In this document: one piece after another, positions 17,395 through 26,314 of the stretch
How the letters are laid out: the number at the start of each line of letters is the position of its first letter
How positions within the stretch are numbered: the stretch's first letter is position 1
NCBI RefSeq assembly: GCF_003122385.1
Contig: NZ_CP029255.1
Coordinates: 3,968,001-4,032,000 of the forward strand
Origin: Flavobacterium crocinum
GTDB taxonomy: Bacteria; Bacteroidota; Bacteroidia; Flavobacteriales; Flavobacteriaceae
Direction of reading: 5' to 3'
DNA: 64,000 nucleotides
The notes under the pieces: generated by a model
Databases searched by the model: none
What the model saw: only the letters and a program-made list of their open reading frames with translations
Told to the model about the DNA's origin: nothing
Made by a program: the position numbers and the translations under genes

Positions 17395-20300
17395 ATGAAA
17401 AAACCTGTTGTCAAGCAACGATTACTTCACCAAATCATGAAAATAACGCTGTTTCAATTTGTGTTAGCACTTATATTTTCAAGTGTCACTTTCGCAAATA
17501 ATGTAAATGGGCAGAAAAAACTAGATACTAAAGTTACAATTACAGTCGAAAATCTAACTTTAGACAATGCATTATCTAAAATTGAAAAATCTGCTCATGT
17601 AAAATTTTCTTACAATTCAAGACTTCCTCAGCTTACGCAAAAGGTTAGTATTGAAGCAAATCAGGAAACTTTATCAAGTATTCTAAGCAGAGTATTAGTA
17701 CCATTTAATATCACTTTTTCTGAAGTTAGCAATCAGATTGTGCTTCAAAAAAGTGCTGTTAATTCGTTTTCAAATACCAATAATCACGATTCTTTGTTTG
17801 AACTGCTAACTTTTGGACCAATCATCAAAGGTAAAGTTACAGATCAGACAGGAAGTCCTCTTCCAGGAGCCACAGTTATGGCAAAAGGAACGAAAACGGC
17901 AGTTTTGACCGATTTTGATGGAAATTTCGTGATCGAAATGCCAGCTAACGTAAACCGTTTAGTTATTTCTTACGTTGGTATGGAATCTAAAGAAATTGGT
18001 ATAGAAAACAATACACCAACTATCGTTTTAACAGAAGCGGGACAAAATCTTAAAGAGGTTGTTATCACAACTGGATATGAAAAAACTTCTAAAAGAACAT
18101 TTACCGGAGCAATCAGTAAAATTTCTGGTGCTGAATTAAAGGTTGATGGAGTAGTAGACGTAAGTAGAATGATCGAAGGAAAAGCAGCTGGGGTTACTGT
18201 ACAAAACGTAACAGGATCTTTTGGTTCTACTCCTAAAATTACAGTTCGTGGATCTTCTTCTATTTTTGGAGATACAAAGCCTTTATGGGTTATTGATGGT
18301 GTGGTTCAGGAAGATATCATCAACGTAACATTTGCAGATTTAGCTTCTGGTAACTCTGCAACATTATTAAGTTCTGCTGTAGCAGGATTAAATGCAAATG
18401 ATATTCAAAGTATTGAAATACTTAAAGATGCTTCGGCTACTTCTATCTATGGTTCAAGATCATTAAATGGAGTTGTGGTTGTAACAACTAAACAAGGGCG
18501 TAGAGATGCTCCTTTAAAAATTACTTACTCTCTTGAAAATACAGTGAGAGCTGTACCAAGTTATACACAGTATGATGTTTTGAACTCTCAGGAATCAATG
18601 AGTGTTTTCCAAGAGATGAGAGAAAAAGGATATTTAACCCAAAGCTCATCGCTAACATCTAGATTTAGTGGTGTTTATGGCATTTTAGCAAAACAGGTTA
18701 ATCTTTACGAATCTTCAAATGGTTTGTATGGCGTAAAAAACGATCAGCCTTATGTAAATGAATTCTTGAAAAAATACGAATTAGCCAATACAGATTGGTT
18801 CAAGGTATTATTCAGACCTGCTATCACTCAAAATCACTCATTAAGTTTTTCAGGTGGAGGAAAGAACAATACTTTTTATGGCTCTTTAGGATATTATACA
18901 GATCCAGGATGGACTATAGCGGATAATGTAAAACAATTATCATCAAACTTAAAAGGGACATTCTACATCAATGACAGATTGAATATTACTTTGTCAACAC
19001 TTGCTTCTGCTCGTGATCAGGAAGCTCCTGGTACTTATGAAAGTAAAAATGATGTTGTATTTGGAAAAGTTACCAGAGATTTTGATATCAATCCTTTCAA
19101 TTATGTTTTGAGTACAAGTAGAACATTGAGACCTTATGATGAAAATGGGAACTTAGAGTACTACCAAAACAACTGGGCTCCAATGAATATCATTAATGAG
19201 TTAAGAAATAATACTTTAGGTATTAAGGTTAAAGATATTCGTTTTCAGGGTGATTTAGAATATAAAATCAATAAAAATTTAACTTATAATTTTACAGGTT
19301 CAGCTCGTTATGCTACTACATCGAGAGAGCATAAAATTTATGAAGGTTCAAATGTTGTAGGAGCTTATAATGCTGGGGTGGGAGACAATCCAAATACACA
19401 GATTCAAACTGCTAACGTTTTCTTATATCAGAATCCAAATGACTTAACTGCTCCTAAAATTTCAGTATTACCAAATGGAGGATTCTTAAGAAAGTACACT
19501 AATGATATGACTTCATACAATGTTAGAAATAGTGTGAATTATAGAAATACATTTAATGATAAACATGAATTAGAAGGTTTCTTTGGAACAGAGTTTAGAT
19601 CTGTAGATAGAAACAATGACAATTTTACAGCAGCAGGTTTACAATACGAAAAAGGTCTTAGTGCTTTTATTGATCCTAAGTTGATTGAAAAAATGGTTAA
19701 CGAAGGAAATACATATTACGATTTTGGTGCAGAAAGAGAACGTACTGTTGGTTTCTTCGGAAAAGTGGGTTATACATACGATCGTCGTTATACAGCATCT
19801 GTTACAGGACGTTATGATGGTTCTAACAGACAAGGAGATACAGGTTCTTCAAGATGGTTGCCTACTTATACAGTGAGTGGGAAATGGAACATTAAAGAAG
19901 AGAAATTCATGAAAGATGTAGAATCTGTAAACAATTTAGCACTTAGAGCATCTTATGGTTTAACTGCAACTGCAGGTCCGGCAACTAACTCTTTAGCGAT
20001 TTATAAAAGTTATATTACAGATCGTTTCGCAACAACAGATAGAGAAAATGCAATACGTATTCAGGATTTACAAAACCAGGATTTGACTTGGGAAAAACAA
20101 TTTGAAACTAATATTGGTGTTGATTTAGGAATGTTTAGAAACAGAGTACAGTTTACAACTGATGTTTACAGACGTAAAGCTTTTGATTTGATTGATTATG
20201 TTATTACATCAGGAGTTGGAGGACAGGCTGTAAAAATGGGTAATAATGCTGATATGGAAACAAAAGGTATTGAGGTTGGTTTTACAACTCAAAATATCGT

Positions 20301-21108
20301 TACACCTGATTTTAAGTGGTCTACAACATTAAATTTCTCTATTTACGATCAAAAAATTACAAAACTAGCGAACAGACCTTCGGCATTCGATTTAATAGCG
20401 GGGAATGGAGGGAATACTGTTGGACATCCTAGAAACTCATTGTATTCATATCAGTTTACAGGTTTAAATAATCAAGGATTGCCAACGTTTAAATTACAAG
20501 ATGGTGCTGAAAGTAACATTACAGATGCTGACTTTCAGGATACTAATGATGTTACGAAATATTTAAAATATGAAGGATCGGTTGAGCCAAATAAATCAAT
20601 TGGTCTTGCTAATACTTTTACTTACAAAAGCTGGTCTCTTTATGTATTTATTGTAGGATCTGGAGGAAATAAAGTACGATTAAACCCAATATACAGTAAC
20701 AAATATACTGATCTGACTGTTTTTACAAAAGAATTTGCTAACAGATGGATAAATCCAGGTGATGAAAATTACACTAATGTTCCTGTTATTGCTGATCAAT
20801 TAATGAATAGAAATATTGGTGATAATAATCTACAGATTGCTTATAACACATACAATTTCTCTGATGTTAGAATTGCTAGTGGCGATTTTGTAAGATTAAA
20901 AAACATTTCTCTTGGTTGGGAGTTTCCAAGTGATTTTAAGAGAAAGTTAGGATTAAGTACTTTTAATTTAAAAGGTTCAGCGGTTAATCCATGGTTAATT
21001 TATTCAGATAAAAATTTACATGGTCAGGATCCTGAGTTCCGTAATACAGGAGGGGTAGCTTTCCCAATTACAGCACAATATACTTTTGCAATTAACCTTT
21101 CATTTTAA
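17395..21108 (+). CDS. SusC/RagA-family TonB-dependent transducer
   Basis: A 1237-residue outer-membrane transporter of the SusCD pedal-bin type. After a signal peptide comes an STN domain (about 50-110, VTITVENLTLDNALSKIEKSAHVKFSYNS), which contacts FecR. A carboxypeptidase-like domain follows (about 143-220, KGKVTDQTGSPLPGATVMAKGT ... FDGNFVIEM). The plug is at about 225-340 (NDIQSIEILKDASATSIYGSRSLNGVVVVTTKQG) and a long barrel ends with a C-terminal aromatic residue (FAINLSF). With SusD it imports an oligomeric nutrient using TonB energy. The associated HExxH lipoprotein suggests peptide or metal-linked rather than glycan substrates, but no degradative CAZyme is nearby to fix the ligand. 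Confidence 0.95.
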   Translation: MKKPVVKQRLLHQIMKITLFQFVLALIFSSVTFANNVNGQKKLDTKVTITVENLTLDNALSKIEKSAHVKFSYNSRLPQLTQKVSIEANQETLSSILSRVLVPFNITFSEVSNQIVLQKSAVNSFSNTNNHDSLFELLTFGPIIKGKVTDQTGSPLPGATVMAKGTKTAVLTDFDGNFVIEMPANVNRLVISYVGMESKEIGIENNTPTIVLTEAGQNLKEVVITTGYEKTSKRTFTGAISKISGAELKVDGVVDVSRMIEGKAAGVTVQNVTGSFGSTPKITVRGSSSIFGDTKPLWVIDGVVQEDIINVTFADLASGNSATLLSSAVAGLNANDIQSIEILKDASATSIYGSRSLNGVVVVTTKQGRRDAPLKITYSLENTVRAVPSYTQYDVLNSQESMSVFQEMREKGYLTQSSSLTSRFSGVYGILAKQVNLYESSNGLYGVKNDQPYVNEFLKKYELANTDWFKVLFRPAITQNHSLSFSGGGKNNTFYGSLGYYTDPGWTIADNVKQLSSNLKGTFYINDRLNITLSTLASARDQEAPGTYESKNDVVFGKVTRDFDINPFNYVLSTSRTLRPYDENGNLEYYQNNWAPMNIINELRNNTLGIKVKDIRFQGDLEYKINKNLTYNFTGSARYATTSREHKIYEGSNVVGAYNAGVGDNPNTQIQTANVFLYQNPNDLTAPKISVLPNGGFLRKYTNDMTSYNVRNSVNYRNTFNDKHELEGFFGTEFRSVDRNNDNFTAAGLQYEKGLSAFIDPKLIEKMVNEGNTYYDFGAERERTVGFFGKVGYTYDRRYTASVTGRYDGSNRQGDTGSSRWLPTYTVSGKWNIKEEKFMKDVESVNNLALRASYGLTATAGPATNSLAIYKSYITDRFATTDRENAIRIQDLQNQDLTWEKQFETNIGVDLGMFRNRVQFTTDVYRRKAFDLIDYVITSGVGGQAVKMGNNADMETKGIEVGFTTQNIVTPDFKWSTTLNFSIYDQKITKLANRPSAFDLIAGNGGNTVGHPRNSLYSYQFTGLNNQGLPTFKLQDGAESNITDADFQDTNDVTKYLKYEGSVEPNKSIGLANTFTYKSWSLYVFIVGSGGNKVRLNPIYSNKYTDLTVFTKEFANRWINPGDENYTNVPVIADQLMNRNIGDNNLQIAYNTYNFSDVRIASGDFVRLKNISLGWEFPSDFKRKLGLSTFNLKGSAVNPWLIYSDKNLHGQDPEFRNTGGVAFPITAQYTFAINLSF

Positions 21109-21122
21109 CAATAAAATTGACT

Positions 21123-22610
21123 ATGAAAAATATAAAAATAACACTATCATTATTATTACTTGTTAGTATTAGTAGTTGCGATGATTTTCTTTCAGAAATA
21201 CCAGATAACAGAACACAAATAGATACTCCTGAAAAAATTTCAGAATTATTGGTTACAGCTTATCCTATGACCACTTATTTTGAAATTGCAGAGACAATGT
21301 CAGATAATATTTTTGATACAGAAGTTAAAACAAATGCTAATATAAGTAATGAACAGAGTTTTAACTGGGAAATGCAGACTCAGATAGATAAAGATACTGA
21401 AAATGGATTTTGGACTGGTTCTTATGAGGCAATTGCTGCTGCAAATCAAGCCTTACTTTCAATTGAAAAGCTAGGAAACCCTTCTAGTTTAAATCCTCAA
21501 AAAGGGGAAGCATTAATTGCAAGAGCTTATAATCATTTTATGTTGGTTTCTTTCTTTTCAAATCGTTACAATCCCGCAACGGCCGCAACAGATCTAGGAG
21601 TACCTTATGTTACAGAACCTGAAACTGCATTGTTAGGACAATACAAGCGAAACACAGTAAAAGAAGTTTTTGATCTTGTAGAAAAAGATCTTCTGGAAGG
21701 ATTGAAATATGTTACGAATAATTATAAAGAACCTAAATATCATTTTAATGTAAATGCCTCTAAAGCTTTTGCATGTCGTTTTTATCTGATAAAAGGAGAT
21801 TGGGATAAGGTATTGGAGTATTCTGAAGGACTTGGTTCTAAAACAGATAAAATTAGAAATTATGTTGCTTTTAGTAGCGCTGTTTTTGCTCAGATGCCAA
21901 TAGAGTATTCTAAAGTAGAACAAGAAACTAATTTATTGGTAAGTTATCCTAATTCTACAGCAAGAAGAGCTGCATCATACAGGTTTGCTTTTCCATCACA
22001 AAAAGCGGATGAATTGTTGGGACCACAAACCAATATGTGGGGTAAGCAAAGTTTAATTAGAGCTGATGGTTATTACTATGGAGGTTCAAATGTTTTTATT
22101 CATAAACTTTATGAATATTTTAAAGTAACTAATGCTACGGCTGGTATTGGAGAAGCTTACACTTCAACAGTATTATTTAGTAATGATGAAATGTATCTAA
22201 ATCGTATTGAAGCACTTGTAATGAAAAATAGATTTGCAGAAGTAAACACTGAATTAGGATACTTTTTAGGTACCAGAACTTCCGGCTATAATCCTGCAAC
22301 AGACATTTTAGATCAAACAAGAGTGACTACAAAATATCCAGTTGTTGCTGATGAATTCACTCCTTTTTATCCACTAAGTGACCTTCAGACTTCTTACATT
22401 AAAGCAATTGCTGAAGCGAGAAGAAGAGATTTTATGAGAGAAGGGTTAAGATGGTTCGATATTAAACGTTTCAATCTTGTTGTAGAACATAATACTTTAG
22501 AATTTGGTAAAGTGGTTCGAAATAATGTTTTAGTAAAAGACGATAAACGTAGAGCATTACAAATTCCATTAAGAGCTTCAAGTAATGGTATTGAGAAAAA
22601 TCCTAGATAA
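21123..22610 (+). CDS. SusD/RagB-family nutrient-binding lipoprotein
   Basis: This protein caps the SusC channel at the cell surface. From the ATG at 21123 it begins MKNIKITLSLLLLVSISSCDDF, a lipoprotein signal with the lipid cysteine in SSC. SusD features follow: LSEIPDNRTQIDTPEKI, a TPR-like helical part with GEALIARAYNHFMLVSFF, and the C-terminal RRRDFMREGLRWFDIKRFNL block. It starts 14 bases after susC and is surely co-transcribed. A TTG two codons upstream (21117) is not needed. Confidence 0.95.
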   Translation: MKNIKITLSLLLLVSISSCDDFLSEIPDNRTQIDTPEKISELLVTAYPMTTYFEIAETMSDNIFDTEVKTNANISNEQSFNWEMQTQIDKDTENGFWTGSYEAIAAANQALLSIEKLGNPSSLNPQKGEALIARAYNHFMLVSFFSNRYNPATAATDLGVPYVTEPETALLGQYKRNTVKEVFDLVEKDLLEGLKYVTNNYKEPKYHFNVNASKAFACRFYLIKGDWDKVLEYSEGLGSKTDKIRNYVAFSSAVFAQMPIEYSKVEQETNLLVSYPNSTARRAASYRFAFPSQKADELLGPQTNMWGKQSLIRADGYYYGGSNVFIHKLYEYFKVTNATAGIGEAYTSTVLFSNDEMYLNRIEALVMKNRFAEVNTELGYFLGTRTSGYNPATDILDQTRVTTKYPVVADEFTPFYPLSDLQTSYIKAIAEARRRDFMREGLRWFDIKRFNLVVEHNTLEFGKVVRNNVLVKDDKRRALQIPLRASSNGIEKNPR

Positions 22611-22628
22611 TTTTAATTAGAAAGTATT

Positions 22629-23486
22629 ATGAAAATAGCAAAAATATATAAAGCGGCATTAATTTCAGGAGTATTACTTCTATCTTCTTGTGCCCATGAA
22701 GATCAGCCGAAAGAAAGCTGGTTAGATTTTTCAGTGCCAAATAAAACGGATTTAGATAAATGGCTGGATTCTAGTTTTTTAGATCCTTATAATATTCACG
22801 TTTATTATTTATGGAATCAGAATTTGGTAGATAATAATAGATATTTGTATCCACCACAAGGTAATAAAGTGCAGCCAGCTATGGAAGTGGTTAAGAAAAT
22901 CTGGATTGATAGTTATACTACTATTGGAGGAGCTGATTTTGTTAAAAAGATTGCCCCAAGAGAGTTTGTACTTGTTGGAGGGATAAACTTAAATACAAAT
23001 GGTACAGTAACATTAGGACTTGCTGAAGCAGGTCAGAAAATTACTCTTTTTCAGGTAGATAATCTTAATAAGAAAAACAGAGCAAACGTAACACAGTTTA
23101 TTCATACTATTCAGCATGAGTACGTTCATATTTTAAATCAAACAAAACCTTTTGATGAGCAGGCATGGGCAAAAATAACACCATCAGGTTATACAACTAG
23201 CTGGTATACTGCGGCAATTGCTACTTCCAGAAACTTAGGTTTCATAACAAGTTATGCCAGATTAAGTATCTATGAAGATTTTGCTGAAACGGCTGCTACA
23301 ATCCTAACAAGCTCAAAAGCAGAATATGATGCCATTTTAGCAGGTGTAACAGATGCTACAGCAAAAGCAAATCTAAAAGCAAAAGAAGCACTTGTAGTTA
23401 AATATTACAAAGATGCTTACAATATTGATTTTTATGCTTTAAGAGATGAAGCTCAAAAAAATACAGATTTTGTAATAAATAATTAA
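22629..23486 (+). CDS. substrate-import-associated zinc metallohydrolase lipoprotein
   Basis: A 285-residue lipoprotein with a lipobox ending at C21 (LLLSSC). It carries a zinc-type HEYVH motif at residues 163-167 within FIHTIQHEYVHILNQ, and a downstream YEDFAETAATIL that could give the third ligand. This fits the HExxH lipoprotein family that I know to be encoded beside SusCD pairs in Bacteroidota. It may trim or bind a peptide or protein ligand at the surface before uptake; the actual substrate is unproven. It lies 18 bases after susD in the same operon. Confidence 0.85.
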   Translation: MKIAKIYKAALISGVLLLSSCAHEDQPKESWLDFSVPNKTDLDKWLDSSFLDPYNIHVYYLWNQNLVDNNRYLYPPQGNKVQPAMEVVKKIWIDSYTTIGGADFVKKIAPREFVLVGGINLNTNGTVTLGLAEAGQKITLFQVDNLNKKNRANVTQFIHTIQHEYVHILNQTKPFDEQAWAKITPSGYTTSWYTAAIATSRNLGFITSYARLSIYEDFAETAATILTSSKAEYDAILAGVTDATAKANLKAKEALVVKYYKDAYNIDFYALRDEAQKNTDFVINN

Positions 23487-23515
23487 GAGTAATAATTTTT
23501 CTAAAAATAGATATT

Positions 23516-24877
23516 ATGAAAGTAAAAAAAATATACAAGTACTTAATGATTTCTTTTGGAGCTTTGCTTTTAGGATCATGTACAAGCACGGAGGTTGATG
23601 CGAAATTCGATGAAAACGCAACCGAAAGATTAAGCGGCCGCAAAAAAGAGTTGAATGATTTACTGCTTTCATCTGCGGATGGATGGAAAGCAGTTTACTA
23701 TACAGATAGTACACAATTAGGAGGATGGACTCATCTATTTAAATTTCTACCTAAAGGAGAAGTAGATATGGCATCAGATTTTACTAAGTCAGATGGAAAT
23801 ACAGATACAGGTATTTACAGAAGCCAGTACGAAATGCAGATGGGAAGTACAGTGAGTTTAGTTTTTACTACACAAAACAGAATACACCTTTTGTCTGATG
23901 CAGGAAATTCACCAACGGCAGCGCTTTTGGCAAAAGGATATTTAGGTGATTTCCAGTTTTACTATTATGGGCAAAAAAATGGAGAAATTATTTTTAGAAC
24001 AAATAGAAATGGACATTTTCTGCGTTTTGTAAAAGCTACTGCTCAGGATTGGACAGATTTAGCGAAGAATAAACCAATGATTAAGAGTTTAAATGGAGAT
24101 ATGTTTAGTCCTTTGTTTAGGTTAATGGAAACAAATGATGGAACCGCTACTCATAAATTTGAATTTGATTACAATACTAATGCTCGTTTTGGAACCGCAT
24201 ATTCTTTGGAGGCAGGTAGTCAGGAAGCGTATGATTTAGCATTTGCATTTACTCCTACAGGAATTGTTTCAAAGTTACCTGTTATTGTTAAAGGTCAGGA
24301 ACTTACAAATTTTATTTATGATAGTGCTACCAATAATTTTGTTGCAACTGGAACAAATGGGGTTAGCGCAACACTTAAATTTACTAATGCGCCACCAACA
24401 GTTACAGATGATTACAAACTGTTATTAAGTGGAAAAGGAAATCCTCAAATAGTAGTGGGGTATATTGCAGCTAACTTAGCTACAGCTCCGACAACTTCAG
24501 ATTATTTTAGATATTTAGTTAGTAGACTTAATGCAAGTTTAGCGGCTGGTCAATCTCTTTCCAGAATACAAATGTATTTCAATACTGCCGCTAACCAGAC
24601 ATACATTAATTATCAGTTTGTTGGCAAGACTGCTGTAAATCACATTGTGACATCATCAGAAGATCCAGTAAACAAAACTATCATTTTAACAAATCTTGGT
24701 TGGGCAACAGGAGCAACTGCTGCAGATGTAGCATTACTAAGAGAGATTGATAATGAATTAACAAACCCAAAAGGTTTATACATTAAAAAAGAGAGTTTTA
24801 GAATAACATACTCTAATCCTATTTATACTTTAGCAAGTGCTTCCAGCAGTTTCAGGATGACAACTTACCAATTATAA
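23516..24877 (+). CDS. DUF4302-like surface lipoprotein
   Basis: A 453-residue lipoprotein (lipobox LLLGSC, C22) with the opening DAKFDENATERLSGRKKELNDLLLSSADGWKAVYYTD. That opening is characteristic of DUF4302 lipoproteins found with SusCD and the HExxH lipoprotein. No catalytic motif is visible. A role as an accessory ligand-binding or surface protein of the uptake complex is inferred from position. The gene is the last of the operon: a clear terminator follows 30 bases later. Confidence 0.8.
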   Translation: MKVKKIYKYLMISFGALLLGSCTSTEVDAKFDENATERLSGRKKELNDLLLSSADGWKAVYYTDSTQLGGWTHLFKFLPKGEVDMASDFTKSDGNTDTGIYRSQYEMQMGSTVSLVFTTQNRIHLLSDAGNSPTAALLAKGYLGDFQFYYYGQKNGEIIFRTNRNGHFLRFVKATAQDWTDLAKNKPMIKSLNGDMFSPLFRLMETNDGTATHKFEFDYNTNARFGTAYSLEAGSQEAYDLAFAFTPTGIVSKLPVIVKGQELTNFIYDSATNNFVATGTNGVSATLKFTNAPPTVTDDYKLLLSGKGNPQIVVGYIAANLATAPTTSDYFRYLVSRLNASLAAGQSLSRIQMYFNTAANQTYINYQFVGKTAVNHIVTSSEDPVNKTIILTNLGWATGATAADVALLREIDNELTNPKGLYIKKESFRITYSNPIYTLASASSSFRMTTYQL

Positions 24878-24907
24878 AATTTTAGTTTTATTTTAATTTT
24901 GGTTAAA

Positions 24908-24939
24908 AGCAGTCCTGATTTACTGGACTGCTTTTTTTC
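24908..24939. terminator. intrinsic terminator of the SusCD operon
   Basis: AGCAGTCC (24908-24915) pairs with GGACTGCT (24925-24932), followed by a T-run. Confidence 0.92.
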
Positions 24940-24997
24940 AAAAGAATGTAATCACAAGAAAAAGTAGGTCTTATAATTTTTAAATATTTAGATTATT

Positions 24998-25270
24998 ATG
25001 AAAAAGTATATCACTGTGGTTAATATCGTATTTTTTTTATGAGGTATTGTTTATATTTTAATTTCTGTATTTTTTAGAGATTATGTTAGAGGGTATCTTT
25101 ATTTATCAATCGCAGTTGTAATTCCTTTTATGATTTGGGATTTGATGAAAAAAAGAAAAAAAGATAAGATTGAAGGAACAAAAGATTTATATAATTCAAT
25201 AAACAGAATGATGATTATGGCTGTAGTTCTTGTAATATTTTTTGTCATCACAAAGCAAAATCATCTATAA
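24998..25270 (+). pseudogene. small membrane protein gene interrupted by in-frame TGA
   Basis: An ATG at 24998 opens MKKYITVVNIVFFL, then a TGA at 25040-25042 (codon 15). The same frame continues uninterrupted for 75 codons to TAA at 25268: GIVYILISVFFRDYVRGYLY, LSIAVVIPFMIWDLMKKRKK, and a final hydrophobic segment MMIMAVVLVIFFVITKQNHL. Three hydrophobic stretches separated by a basic loop suggest a 90-residue three-helix membrane protein. A TGG-to-TGA change in the first helix (FFL-W-GIV) is the simplest explanation. Internal starts after the stop (the first ATG is at the FMIW codon) could still give a shorter product. A terminator follows, consistent with a once-functional gene. Confidence 0.7.
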
Positions 25271-25302
25271 GAATTTTAGTTTTATTTTTTTATTTTGGGA
25301 AA

Positions 25303-25331
25303 GACAGCTCATTTATTGAGCTGTTTTTTGT
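25303..25331. terminator. intrinsic terminator after the broken membrane gene
   Basis: ACAGCTC (25304-25310) pairs with GAGCTGT (25318-25324), followed by TTTTT. Confidence 0.88.
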
Positions 25332-25376
25332 ATTTATAAATAAACAGAAATTCTAAACCATTTTTTATACGACAAA

Positions 25377-25407
25377 TTTTATTAAACGCCCAAATACTCT
25401 ATATTTG
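25377..25407 (+). promoter_or_regulatory. promoter of fabG
   Basis: TATATTTG (25400-25407) fits the Bacteroidota -7 element and TTTT (25377-25380) stands 19 bases upstream in place of the -33 TTTG. The fabG ATG is 32 bases downstream. Confidence 0.6.
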
Positions 25408-25438
25408 TATTTCAAAAAATAAAAACGAATACCTTAAT

Positions 25439-26185
25439 ATGAAATTACTAGAAGGAAAAGTTGCAATTATTACTGGTGCAAGCCGTGGAATCGGAAAAGG
25501 AATTGCTGAAGTTTTTGCTAAACATGGAGCTAACGTGGCTTTTACATACAGTTCGTCTGCAGCTTCTGCAGAAGCACTGGAAGCAGAATTAAATGCTTTA
25601 GGAGTTAAAGCAAAAGGATATCAGTCAAATGCAGCAGATTTTAACGAAGCGCAAACTTTTGTAGATGCTGTTTTAGCAGATTTTGGAACTGTAGATATCT
25701 TAATCAACAATGCCGGAATTACAAAAGACAATTTGTTAATGCGTATGTCTGAAGCAGATTTCGACCAGGTAATTGATGTAAACTTGAAATCGGTTTTTAA
25801 TATGACAAAAGCGATTCAAAAAACATTCTTAAAACAAAGAGCAGGATCAATCATTAATATTAGTTCTGTAGTGGGAGTTTCTGGAAATGCAGGACAAACA
25901 AACTATGCAGCCTCTAAAGCTGGTGCAATCGGATTTACAAAATCTGTAGCATTAGAGTTAGGTTCTCGTAACATTCGTTGCAACGCAATCGCTCCAGGTT
26001 TTATTGAAACTGAAATGACTGCAAAATTATCTGAAGACGTAGTAAAAGGATGGAGAGAAGGTATTCCATTGAAACGTGGAGGAACTCCGGAAGATGTTGC
26101 AAATGCTTGTCTTTTCTTAGCTTCTGATATGAGTGCTTACGTTACCGGACAAGTTCTTAATGTTTGCGGAGGAATGCTTACTTAA
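25439..26185 (+). CDS. fabG: 3-oxoacyl-[ACP] reductase
   Basis: This NADPH-dependent enzyme performs the first reduction of fatty acid elongation. The 248-residue short-chain dehydrogenase has the cofactor loop TGASRGIGKGIA (residues 13-24), NNAGITKDNLLMRM, the catalytic serine in INISSVVG, YAASKAG (Tyr and Lys) and the C-terminal GQVLNVCGGM. The NNAGITKDNLLMRM block is typical of true FabG rather than general dehydrogenases. It has its own promoter and is separated from the following VWA gene by a repeat. Confidence 0.95.
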   Translation: MKLLEGKVAIITGASRGIGKGIAEVFAKHGANVAFTYSSSAASAEALEAELNALGVKAKGYQSNAADFNEAQTFVDAVLADFGTVDILINNAGITKDNLLMRMSEADFDQVIDVNLKSVFNMTKAIQKTFLKQRAGSIINISSVVGVSGNAGQTNYAASKAGAIGFTKSVALELGSRNIRCNAIAPGFIETEMTAKLSEDVVKGWREGIPLKRGGTPEDVANACLFLASDMSAYVTGQVLNVCGGMLT

Positions 26186-26194
26186 TAGTTTTCA

Positions 26195-26307
26195 GTGTTC
26201 AGATTTTAGTATTCAGTTTTTCTTTAATTCTTGAATAACTGAACACTTTAACAGTCGTAGTTACGGCTTTTTGAATCTGATCACTAAAAAACTGATTACT
26301 GAATACA
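26195..26307. repeat. inverted repeat between fabG and the VWA gene
   Basis: GTATTCAGTTTTT near the left end is complementary to AAAAACTGATTACTGAATAC at the right end, and CAGTGTTCAG to CTGAACACT inside. It belongs to the same style of gap-filling repeats seen elsewhere in the window. Confidence 0.65.
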
Positions 26308-26314
26308 AAAAAAT

